From an uncultured Lachnospiraceae bacterium (GTDB taxonomy: Bacteria > Bacillota > Clostridia > Lachnospirales > Lachnospiraceae), in contig CACXFD010000223.1 in NCBI GenBank assembly GCA_902766845.1, positions 1 through 16,243 on the forward strand: a stretch of 16,243 nt of DNA, read 5' to 3'. Position numbers and translations under genes: made by a program. Positions 1-6,444 of this stretch are shown piece after piece. The notes beneath the pieces were generated by a model, which was not told where the DNA came from, made no database searches, and worked only from the letters and a program-made list of their open reading frames with translations. Each line of letters opens with the position of its first letter. Positions within the stretch are counted from its first letter, which is position 1.

Positions 1-362
1 ACCGGGCCCAGGCCGCGCGCGTTGAGCTCATCGATGTAGGGCGCCGTGCGGCGGCACTGCCAGACGATCGCGTTATAGACGGGCTGGCCGGTGGTCTTAT
101 CCCAGACGATCGTGGTCTCGCGCTGGTTCGTGATGCCGATGGCCGCGATGTCGGTGGTATCCACGCCGAGGCGCGCCATGGCTTCGGTGGCCACCGAGAA
201 CTGGCTGGACCAGATCTCCATCGGGTCGTGCTCCACCCAGCCGGGCTTCGGATAGATCTGCGTAAATTCCTTCTGGGCAACGCTGCAGATGTTGCCCTTG
301 GTGTCGAAGAGGATGCAGCGGGAGCTCGTGGTCCCCTGATCCAGAGCCATGATGTAACGCAT
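1..362 (-). CDS. glpK: Glycerol kinase, N-terminal part (cut by window edge)
   Basis: ATP-dependent phosphorylation of glycerol to glycerol 3-phosphate in the cytoplasm (FGGY carbohydrate kinase family). About 120 codons are visible from the start at 362 leftwards; the rest lies beyond base 1. The protein opens MRYIMALDQGTTSSR, the typical phosphate-binding start of GlpK, and continues with GWVEHDPMEIW, ITNQRETTIVWD and AIVWQCRRT, all near-invariant in glycerol kinases. The ATG at 362-360 is preceded by AAGGAGG at 375-369. It lies about 120 bases downstream of the C39-like protein gene on the same strand. No clear promoter of its own is visible. Identity is secure; nothing can be said about the C-terminal half. 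Confidence 0.95.
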   Translation of the reverse strand, partial: MRYIMALDQGTTSSRCILFDTKGNICSVAQKEFTQIYPKPGWVEHDPMEIWSSQFSVATEAMARLGVDTTDIAAIGITNQRETTIVWDKTTGQPVYNAIVWQCRRTAPYIDELNARGLGP

Positions 363-391
363 CGTGTTCCTCCTTGATTGGTATCGTGTCA

Positions 392-408
392 CCGGCGCGG
401 CGCGCCGG
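392..408. repeat. 17-bp perfect palindrome in the glpK leader
   Basis: CCGGCGCG and CGCGCCGG flank a single central base about 30 bases upstream of the glpK start codon. No T-run follows on the minus strand, so it is not a clear terminator. It could be an operator or an mRNA stem-loop before the glpK ribosome binding site. Function is unknown. Confidence 0.4.
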
Positions 409-482
409 GAAGATTCAAAGCAGCAGGGCATCCGAAAACGGGAGCCCGGTCCCGGAGCGGGACGGGTCCGGTCGGTCGGGCC

Positions 483-3002
483 TCAGTAGGTCGACAGGAA
501 GTAGCGGCCGCGTTCGGAGAAAGCGGCCAGGGCGCTGTCCTGCCCCATCTTGTAGCTGCGGCCTTCCTGCGGGTCATAAACTGTGACATTGAACGCGTCA
601 AAGCCGCAGACGAGGACCGGGTGGCCGTTCGGAAGCAGCGTCAGGACCGGCCGGTCCTGCGGCAGCGGGCTCGCGATCAGCTGCGAGACGGTCAGCCCCG
701 TCAGGTCCAGGGCGCGGCCGTTCATGCCCGCGTTCAGGGCCGCCCACGGCGTACCGTACTGCGCGAGCAGGTCGCGGCCGTTGCCGCTCCCGCCGGCGCG
801 CAGGATCATCATCTGCAGGCAGGCCGCCCAGGCTTCTTCATCGGAAGCGGCCGTCGGCAGCTCGGTGAACCGGATCTCATGCTGGGCGTCGCGCGGCATG
901 CGCGTCCAGACCGTGCGGCCCGCGCTGTCCGTGACCGTGCCCATCTGCGCGGTGATGGACGCGACCGCCTCCGCGATGCGCGTATAGCGGCTGGTCAGCC
1001 GGCCCTCCGCGTAGGCGTAGACGTACGGATCCGTCCGGCCGTCCTGCGGGATCGCCAGCGTGTTCTCCTCATGATAGGAGAAGCGCCGGGCCGCGGAGGT
1101 GCTGAAGGAGCGGATCTGTCCCGAATCCGAGATCGTGACCTGCCAGACCTTGCGGCGGGCCGAATCCTGCCGCGACGTGAGCGGATCCGCGGCCGCGGCG
1201 TCCGCCGGGTCGTTGCGGATCAGCGTGTCCGCGGCGGCGTCGGTCCAGGTGCCGTCCTCGCGGCGGATCACGCGGGTCAGGTTGATCCGGTTGCCCACGA
1301 CCTCGGCGCCGGTCACATAGACGCCGGCCGGGTCATAGATCGAGAGCTGTTCTCCGGTCTTCGAATAGATCCGCAGCTCATGCATCGGGAATGCGTAAGG
1401 AGCGGACGGGTCGTCCGGGACCAGCTCGTCCCGGGCGATGCCGCAGACCGCGTCTTCGCCGAGGAAGCCCAGCGCGCGCACCCGGCAGCCGTCGGGAGCC
1501 TGCACGGTAAAGGAGCTCCCGTCCGACAGGTGCAGGACCGTCACATGGGACGCGTCCGCGGACGGGGTCCAGGCCAGCGAGCCGTTCGCGCCGGACACCA
1601 GATGCGCCCCGGCCGCGCCGGAGACTACCGGCGAAAGCTCGCCGGCCGTAAAGTCCACGGAGCAGACCGTATCGCCCTGCAGGAAGCAGAGCAGGTTGTC
1701 TTCACCGGCATAGCAGAACTGATCGAGGGAGCAGCGCAGCACGTCGGAAGGCAGGGCCGAGGACAGGAACCAGACCTCTTCGAGCTCGCGGCCGTCGCGG
1801 TCGTATTCGTAGACGCCGATCCCGGTCTGCCCTTCGTGCGGGCCGCGCGGAAAATAGCCGCAGACCAGGAAGGAGCAGCTGCCGTCATCCCGCACCGAGA
1901 CCGGGCGGATGTCATGCAGGCCGCAGTCGGTGCGCAGGCCGTCGTCCTCGGGGTCCAGGAAGGAGAAGACCGATACCAGCTGCGCGCCCTTTTTGTCATA
2001 GCACCAGAGCCGGCCGCCTTCGGTCAGGTAGACGTACTGGCCGTTATCCGAGGCCAGGGCGGACAGGCTCCCCTCGGGGCGGATGCCCAGATCCAGCGCC
2101 GTGGCGGCCGCGCTGTCACGGCCGGGCTGCCAGATCTCTTCCATGGTGCGGGCGAAGTTCATCACGTAGCAGCGTACGTCGCTCCAGCGGATCGTGTAGG
2201 TCTCGCGGACCCGGTACGACGTTTCGCCTGCCTGCGCGTCCGAGGACGTGACCGTGTAGAGGAACACGTAGGTGGCGTAGGTGTCGTTCAGCTCTGTCAG
2301 CAGGATCTGCTCGTCCGCGTTCTTCTCCGGGGCCAGGCCGCCCCAGGTGATCTGCGCGAGCGTCGAATGGATGTTGACATTGCCGAGGGTCTGCGGATCC
2401 GCGGCGGAGCTGGTCTCCAGATACGGGATCAAGCCCTGGGCCCGTTCCTCGCTGAACGTGCGGTCGGAAAAGTCGCGCGCGAACGCGAACATCTCTTCAT
2501 CGTGCGTGCCGGGTGCGCAGCGCAGGCGGGAGTAGTAGGTCAGGTCCCGGCCGTCCGCGCGCAGCGTCACGATCAGCTGATAGACGTTTCCGGTCTCGTA
2601 CAGGTTCTGCAGCGGAAGCGTCAGGACCGTGCCGCTCTCCTCTACGGCCATCCGCGCGCTCCCCTCTTCCACGAGGCGGTCCAGACCGTCCGACCAGACC
2701 TGGTAGGAGGCGCCGGAGACCTGCGCGCCGTAGGTGCGCAGCGGAAGACGGAGCTGCCGGTCTTCGGGGATCGGCGTGATCACGTCATGCATATAGGCAG
2801 CCTGCATCGGCTCCGCGTGGCCGCGCATCGGGTTGACCGTGCGGCCGTTCCACTCCGCGAACAGGACCGGGAACGTGGCCGAATCCAGCATCACGGAGCG
2901 CGCGCCGGCGCTTTCGGTGCGCGCGGCGGACCAGACCGTTCCGATCAGGACGGCCGCGAACAGGAGCAGATACAAGGCGATGGTTTTGAACGAACGTTTC
3001 AT
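483..3002 (-). CDS. Membrane-anchored or secreted protein with propeller-like repeats and C-terminal C39-like peptidase domain
   Basis: About 839 residues when started at the ATG at 3002-3000 (MKRSFKTIALY). An in-frame TTG at 3038 would add 12 residues but lies inside the apparent -35 box, so I reject it. Residues ~5-25 form one hydrophobic segment, a signal peptide or anchor, placing the rest outside the membrane. The middle (~320-600) has repeated strand-turn stretches such as NGQYVYLTEGGRLWCYDKKG, resembling beta-propeller blades. The last ~120 residues look like a C39-like papain-fold domain: Cys728 in AWAACLQMMILRAGG, His794 in GHPVLVCGFD, and Asp810 in VTVYDPQEG give the Cys-His-Asp order of that fold. 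Substrate unknown. It precedes glpK, but the 120-bp gap makes cotranscription uncertain. The gene is real; domain assignments come from motif reading only. Confidence 0.8.
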   Translation of the reverse strand: MKRSFKTIALYLLLFAAVLIGTVWSAARTESAGARSVMLDSATFPVLFAEWNGRTVNPMRGHAEPMQAAYMHDVITPIPEDRQLRLPLRTYGAQVSGASYQVWSDGLDRLVEEGSARMAVEESGTVLTLPLQNLYETGNVYQLIVTLRADGRDLTYYSRLRCAPGTHDEEMFAFARDFSDRTFSEERAQGLIPYLETSSAADPQTLGNVNIHSTLAQITWGGLAPEKNADEQILLTELNDTYATYVFLYTVTSSDAQAGETSYRVRETYTIRWSDVRCYVMNFARTMEEIWQPGRDSAAATALDLGIRPEGSLSALASDNGQYVYLTEGGRLWCYDKKGAQLVSVFSFLDPEDDGLRTDCGLHDIRPVSVRDDGSCSFLVCGYFPRGPHEGQTGIGVYEYDRDGRELEEVWFLSSALPSDVLRCSLDQFCYAGEDNLLCFLQGDTVCSVDFTAGELSPVVSGAAGAHLVSGANGSLAWTPSADASHVTVLHLSDGSSFTVQAPDGCRVRALGFLGEDAVCGIARDELVPDDPSAPYAFPMHELRIYSKTGEQLSIYDPAGVYVTGAEVVGNRINLTRVIRREDGTWTDAAADTLIRNDPADAAAADPLTSRQDSARRKVWQVTISDSGQIRSFSTSAARRFSYHEENTLAIPQDGRTDPYVYAYAEGRLTSRYTRIAEAVASITAQMGTVTDSAGRTVWTRMPRDAQHEIRFTELPTAASDEEAWAACLQMMILRAGGSGNGRDLLAQYGTPWAALNAGMNGRALDLTGLTVSQLIASPLPQDRPVLTLLPNGHPVLVCGFDAFNVTVYDPQEGRSYKMGQDSALAAFSERGRYFLSTY

Positions 3003-3009
3003 AATAATT

Positions 3010-3038
3010 ATTTTACCCTTTTTTGCCGGACTTCTCAA
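3010..3038 (-). promoter_or_regulatory. Sigma-A promoter for the C39-like protein gene, apparently leaderless
   Basis: On the minus strand TTGAGA (3038-3033), a 17-base spacer and TAAAAT (3015-3010) match a housekeeping promoter. Transcription would begin about 7 bases after the -10 box, at roughly 3003, directly against the ATG at 3002. This implies a leaderless or nearly leaderless mRNA. An AAGGG lies further upstream, but inside the promoter spacer, so it would not be transcribed. Confidence 0.6.
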
Positions 3039-3124
3039 CCGGAAGATTCCGAAAATGCGGGGCCCGATTATTCCGGCGCTTCAGGTCTTCCGGCCTCGCG
3101 AGCCCGCCTATGCGGGGCGGCGCA

Positions 3125-3153
3125 TTGACAAAGGTAAGGCGGACAGATAAGAT
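3125..3153 (+). promoter_or_regulatory. Sigma-A promoter for the AT-rich secreted protein gene
   Basis: A perfect TTGACA at 3125-3130, a 17-base spacer and TAAGAT at 3148-3153. Start of transcription is expected near 3160, giving a leader of about 65 bases before the ATG at 3227. It diverges from the leftward promoter at 3010-3038. Confidence 0.75.
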
Positions 3154-3226
3154 TACAGAGAGTGGACCTCAACAGAGGGTGCGTTGTCACGGAAAGAAAA
3201 CATCGACATCGACAGGAGGAGAACAA

Positions 3227-4036
3227 ATGAAAAGGGTAGCTTCTTTGGTTGTATTGGTACTAATCGGGATAGCAGGAATCCTTCAGACAGTCCCCGTGTT
3301 TGCAGCAGAAGGGAGTATAAGCAGCTCGTCTCAAGAAAGATCTCCGAAAACAGTAGTAATTCGAGATATGGCTGATTTAATGCGGGTTGCCGAAGAGGAC
3401 CGTAGAGAGTATGAAAATAAAGTCAATGCAATCGATTCGCAGCTAAAAGGCGACGTGGAAGAATATTTGCAGAACAGAAAACACAACAATTATAAAGAAC
3501 GATGGAATGTTGAAGTTGAGGAGTTCCTACAGCGATACCCCCAGTATCAAACATGGGACAGGAACGAACTGGAAGAGCAGGTGTTGTTAGCGGCAAATAA
3601 TGCTGTTGTAATCGCAGTGCGAGCATTCTTTAACGCGAATCATTATACATTTGCGTTGTATTTATTTGACCATTCACTAAACGATTCCCCATCAAATCTA
3701 GTGTTTGAGACGTTTTTATATGGAGATTCTCCCATGAAGCAACGGATCAGAGCATTACTCAACGCGGAATCGGTATTTAGAGATAAACTTAGTATGTTTA
3801 TCAATTATTCCATCGTTTCAACAGGCGGAGCATTCTATTTAGGGGATTTGTTCTATGCTATCCATAACTATGATCTTTCAATGACACTGGTTAATTCGTC
3901 AGAGTGTGATTTTGCGATCGATGATACTTACGATTTTGAAGGGATCGAGAATGTGGCAGCATCGGTTGCCGGAAGTCATTCCTACCATGTAAAAGTGAAA
4001 GGCAGATATTCACTTTCACAATGGATATACAAGTGA
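3227..4036 (+). CDS. Secreted protein of unknown function, AT-rich gene
   Basis: 269 residues from the ATG at 3227, preceded by AGGAGGAG at 3214-3221. The frame is open further upstream, but the ribosome binding site and signal peptide fix this start. Residues 1-26 are a classical signal peptide: MKR, a hydrophobic core, then VFA before AEGS as the likely cleavage site. The mature part is charged and helical at first (~35-110), then contains FFNANHYTFALYLFDHSLN and a C-terminal region with DDTYDFEGIENV. I do not recognise a family. Base composition is about 40% GC in the lines I counted, far below its neighbours, and codon use differs (many A/T third positions), suggesting horizontal acquisition. 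It is followed after 10 bases by the first of two small membrane protein genes and is probably cotranscribed with them. Confidence 0.85.
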   Translation: MKRVASLVVLVLIGIAGILQTVPVFAAEGSISSSSQERSPKTVVIRDMADLMRVAEEDRREYENKVNAIDSQLKGDVEEYLQNRKHNNYKERWNVEVEEFLQRYPQYQTWDRNELEEQVLLAANNAVVIAVRAFFNANHYTFALYLFDHSLNDSPSNLVFETFLYGDSPMKQRIRALLNAESVFRDKLSMFINYSIVSTGGAFYLGDLFYAIHNYDLSMTLVNSSECDFAIDDTYDFEGIENVAASVAGSHSYHVKVKGRYSLSQWIYK

Positions 4037-4046
4037 GGAAAGAGGC

Positions 4047-4406
4047 GTGATCCTGAAAAACCTGCGGGAATCCAAAACATTCCGGGCGGTGACGGCCGTC
4101 CTGTATCTGTCGGTGTTCTTCCTGTTTGCGCTTTCGCTGCGGTTCCCGTCCGATGCGGCGCAGCGGGTCTTCATGATTTTGATCGGCGTTACGGTCCTGG
4201 CCGACTGGCTCCTCGGATGGGTCTGCACTGCGAACCTGATTTCGGTCCTCCGGCATAAAGAAGAGTGCCGGAACTGGCAGGCGGCGGCGCAGTGGAATGT
4301 GATACCGGCGCTTCTGATGCTGCTGCTGGTCCTGCTTTTGAGAAATGTTCGGATCATTTATCTGATTCCGGTTCTGGCCATCGAATTCATCCGGGGGACG
4401 CCATGA
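4047..4406 (+). CDS. Small polytopic membrane protein of unknown function (first of a diverged pair)
   Basis: 119 residues, starting at GTG 4047 with a purine-rich GAGGAAAGAGG (4035-4045) immediately upstream that overlaps the stop codon of the preceding gene. Hydrophobic stretches at ~13-31, 41-63, 84-98 and 102-114 suggest four membrane segments. The central motif WLLGWVCTANLISVLRH resembles WLLPWIAAGNLITLARR in the next gene, so the two look like ancient duplicates. The stop codon overlaps the next start as ATGA (4403-4406), a sign of translational coupling. GC content is high again here, unlike the gene just upstream. No family recognised. A partner or immunity-type role for the secreted upstream protein is only a guess from context. 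Confidence 0.75.
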   Translation: MILKNLRESKTFRAVTAVLYLSVFFLFALSLRFPSDAAQRVFMILIGVTVLADWLLGWVCTANLISVLRHKEECRNWQAAAQWNVIPALLMLLLVLLLRNVRIIYLIPVLAIEFIRGTP

Positions 4407-4864
4407 AACGGCGGGGAAATTCCGGCGCGGCCGTCCCGGACGGTCCGGCAGGCGTTTGCGGCGGGGCCGCGATGCGCCTGACAGAGCGGTTTGACCGGTT
4501 TCGCCTGTCGGGACGGTTTGCGGGTGCAGCCGTTGCCGGCCTGCTGCTTGCGCTGCTGACGGAGGTACTGAGGGGAGCGGCCGGGCCGCTGTGGTTATAC
4601 CGCATCGTAACGATAGTTCAGTGCACGGTCCTGCTGGGACTGTGGCTGCTTCCCTGGATCGCTGCGGGCAACCTGATTACGCTGGCGCGAAGAGGACCGG
4701 AGATGCCGGAACGGAAAGCGATCCTGCTGCGGAGCTTGCTCGTTCTCCTGGCAGCGTTTGCGGTGATGGTGGCGGCCGGCAGCGCCGCAGGCTATTTCCG
4801 GATTCCGGCATGGCTGCTCCGGACGGTCCGGGAGGCGTTTTCAGCGGAGCCGTTTCGCAGATAG
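4403..4864 (+). CDS. Small polytopic membrane protein of unknown function (second of a diverged pair)
   Basis: 153 residues from ATG 4403, which overlaps the upstream stop by four bases; GGGGGA at 4393-4398 serves as ribosome binding site. A later Met at residue 24 (4472) is an alternative start, because the first ~24 residues are polar and low complexity. Hydrophobic segments lie at ~38-56, 64-90 and 108-128. The motif WLLPWIAAGNLITLARRG matches the middle of the preceding protein in order and position relative to the membrane segments. Function unknown. The gene ends just before a 15-bp tandem repeat. Confidence 0.7.
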   Translation: MKRRGNSGAAVPDGPAGVCGGAAMRLTERFDRFRLSGRFAGAAVAGLLLALLTEVLRGAAGPLWLYRIVTIVQCTVLLGLWLLPWIAAGNLITLARRGPEMPERKAILLRSLLVLLAAFAVMVAAGSAAGYFRIPAWLLRTVREAFSAEPFRR

Positions 4865-4890
4865 CCGACACCGGCGGACCGGCCGGCGGG

Positions 4891-4929
4891 CGGACCGGAC
4901 AGAGACGGACCGGACAGAGACGGACCGGG
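4891..4929 (+). repeat. 15-bp tandem repeat, about 2.6 copies
   Basis: Unit CGGACCGGACAGAGA occurs exactly at 4891-4905 and 4906-4920, with a partial third copy from 4921. The 12-base core CGGACCGGACAG recurs in the repeats at 13566-13716. Confidence 0.85.
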
Positions 4930-4934
4930 ACGGG

Positions 4935-4957
4935 CGCCGCTGCAGGCGGCGGGTTTT
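4935..4957 (+). terminator. Possible weak terminator before sdaA
   Basis: CGCCGC and GCGGCG pair around a five-base loop and are followed by GGTTTT. The stem is short and the T-run has only four bases, so activity is doubtful. It would end the preceding membrane protein operon. Confidence 0.3.
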
Positions 4958-4975
4958 GACAGAAAGAAGAAAAGC

Positions 4976-6244
4976 ATGAAGAGCATCCAGACAGTCTATA
5001 AGATCGGCAACGGGCCGTCCAGTTCCCACACCGTGGGGCCCTACACGGCGGCCTGCGAGGTGGCGAGGCGCTATCCGCAGATGACCGGGATGACCGTGAC
5101 CCTGTACGGGTCGCTGGCCTTTACCGGGGCCGGCCACGGCACCGAAAAGGCCATCCGCACGGCTGTGCCCGGCGCCGTGATCCGGACGGACACGCAGACC
5201 CGGGACCTGCCGCATCCGAATACGATGCGGTTCGAGGTCTATGCGCCCTGCGCAGACGGGACCGGCGGCTCAGAAAGAGGCGCGGACGGGACCGGCGTGC
5301 CCGGAAAGGACGGCGCTCCGGAGAAAAAGATCGCGGACCTGCGCGTGTTCTCCGTCGGGGGCGGCTCCGTCCTGTTTGAAGGCGAGCCGGCCGACTCGCG
5401 GGACGTCTGGCCCGAGGCCGGCTTTTCGCAGATCATGGAGGTCTGCCGCGGACGGGGCATCACGCTGAAAGATCTGATCGCCGAGCGCGAAGGCCCGGCG
5501 CTGCGGACGTACCTGAAAGAGGTCTGGGAGGCCATGCAGGCGTCGGTCCGGCGCGGGCTGGCCGCGGACGGCGTGCTGCCGGGCGGCCTCGAGGTCGCGC
5601 GCAAGGCCCGGATCCTGTTCGAGACGCGGTGCTATAACGAGCCGCAGGACGTGACCATGAACCGGCTGATCGCGGCGTACGCGTACGCGGTCTGTGAGGA
5701 GAACGCGGACGGGAACATCGTCGTGACCGCGCCGACCTGCGGCAGCTGCGGCGTGCTGCCGGGCGTCCTGTATTATATGCAGCATGACCGGGGCTTCCCC
5801 GAGGAGGAGATCCTGGATACGCTGGCCGTGGCCGCGGTGATCGGGAACGTGATCCGCACCAACGCGAGCATCTCGGGCGCCGAATGCGGCTGCCAGGCCG
5901 AGATCGGCAGCGCCTGCTCGATGACGGCCGGCGGCCTCGCGTCGCTGTTCGGGCTGGACATCAGCCAGATCGAGTACGCGGCGGAGATCGCAATGGAGCA
6001 CAACCTGGGCCTGACCTGCGACCCGGTGGGCGGCCTCGTGCAGATCCCCTGCATCGAGCGCAACGCCGTGGCAGCTATGCGTGCGATCAGCGCCGTGAAC
6101 CTGTCACGGTTCCTGTCCTCCACGCGCAAGATCTCGTTTGACCAGGTGGTCGCGACGATGTACCGGACCGGTCTCGACATGGATGAAAAATACCGTGAGA
6201 CCTCGCACGGAGGCCTCGCGGCGATCTACCGGAAGGACCGGTAA
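4976..6244 (+). CDS. sdaA: L-serine ammonia-lyase (serine dehydratase), single chain, iron-sulfur dependent
   Basis: Converts L-serine to pyruvate and ammonia in the cytoplasm using an oxygen-sensitive [4Fe-4S] cluster. 422 residues. The N-terminal beta-type domain carries the signature IGNGPSSSHTVGP (10-22); the C-terminal catalytic domain carries TAPTCGSCGVLPG, GAECGCQAEIGSACS and LGLTCDPVGG. Cys306, Cys348 and Cys359 have spacings of 42 and 11 residues, the same as the cluster ligands I recall for the Legionella enzyme (343, 385, 396). There is no ACT domain. Residues ~93-115 are a Gly/Asp-rich insert with a repeated ADGTG, encoded by a 17-base near-repeat. The ribosome binding site is weak (AGAAAGAAG). 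No clear own promoter is visible upstream. Ends in a spacer with a long hairpin. Confidence 0.94.
   Translation: MKSIQTVYKIGNGPSSSHTVGPYTAACEVARRYPQMTGMTVTLYGSLAFTGAGHGTEKAIRTAVPGAVIRTDTQTRDLPHPNTMRFEVYAPCADGTGGSERGADGTGVPGKDGAPEKKIADLRVFSVGGGSVLFEGEPADSRDVWPEAGFSQIMEVCRGRGITLKDLIAEREGPALRTYLKEVWEAMQASVRRGLAADGVLPGGLEVARKARILFETRCYNEPQDVTMNRLIAAYAYAVCEENADGNIVVTAPTCGSCGVLPGVLYYMQHDRGFPEEEILDTLAVAAVIGNVIRTNASISGAECGCQAEIGSACSMTAGGLASLFGLDISQIEYAAEIAMEHNLGLTCDPVGGLVQIPCIERNAVAAMRAISAVNLSRFLSSTRKISFDQVVATMYRTGLDMDEKYRETSHGGLAAIYRKDR
5251..5297 (+). repeat. Near-identical 17-bp direct repeat inside sdaA
   Basis: Bases 5251-5267 and 5281-5297 match at 16 of 17 positions, 30 bases apart and in frame. 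Both encode ADGTG within a low-complexity loop of the N-terminal domain. Confidence 0.7.
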
Positions 6245-6267
6245 GAGCCGGAAAGAACGGCGCTTTG

Positions 6268-6309
6268 CCGGGCGCCCGCAGGGACAGAACTGTCCCGCGC
6301 GGGCGCCGG
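6268..6309 (+). terminator. Long GC-rich hairpin after sdaA, possible terminator
   Basis: Two ~19-base arms pair around the loop GAAC with one small internal mismatch: GGGACA with TGTCCC, and an outer run of nine pairs. No T-run follows, so it is not a standard intrinsic terminator. It may be a 3' stabilising or Rho-type end. It lies 24 bases after the sdaA stop. Confidence 0.4.
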
Positions 6310-6343
6310 GACGGCCTGTTATGCACGGCCTGCAAACCATGGG

Positions 6344-6372
6344 TTGCAAAAATGTTACAAAGATGTTATGAT
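6344..6372 (+). promoter_or_regulatory. Sigma-A promoter for murA
   Basis: TTGCAA at 6344-6349, a 17-base spacer and TATGAT at 6367-6372. Transcription would start near 6379, leaving a ~65-base leader before the murA ATG at 6445. Confidence 0.7.
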
Positions 6373-6444
6373 ACCCGTAAGAATGCACAAGATACGGGGT
6401 CTTCCTGTCATTTTGTCATAGATATTGCGCTTGGAAGGTGACTT

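Noticed and set aside
379..391. Possible catabolite control (cre) site upstream of glpK, TGACACGATACCA on the minus strand
   Set aside because: It resembles the cre consensus but is one base too short in the middle, and CcpA-type sites need the exact spacing.
3003..3038. TTG start at 3038 for the C39-like protein
   Set aside because: The codon falls in the apparent -35 box and would not be transcribed; the ATG at 3002 begins a normal signal peptide.
378..3128. Very long plus-strand open frame (916 codons) opposite the C39-like protein gene
   Set aside because: It mirrors the minus-strand gene, is extremely Arg/Gly/Ala-rich, and has no ribosome binding site or recognisable domain; it arises from the high GC content of the real gene's opposite strand.
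4955..4975. TTGACA just upstream of sdaA as a promoter
   Set aside because: There is no room for a -10 box and leader before the ATG at 4976, and no TATAAT-like sequence at the right distance.
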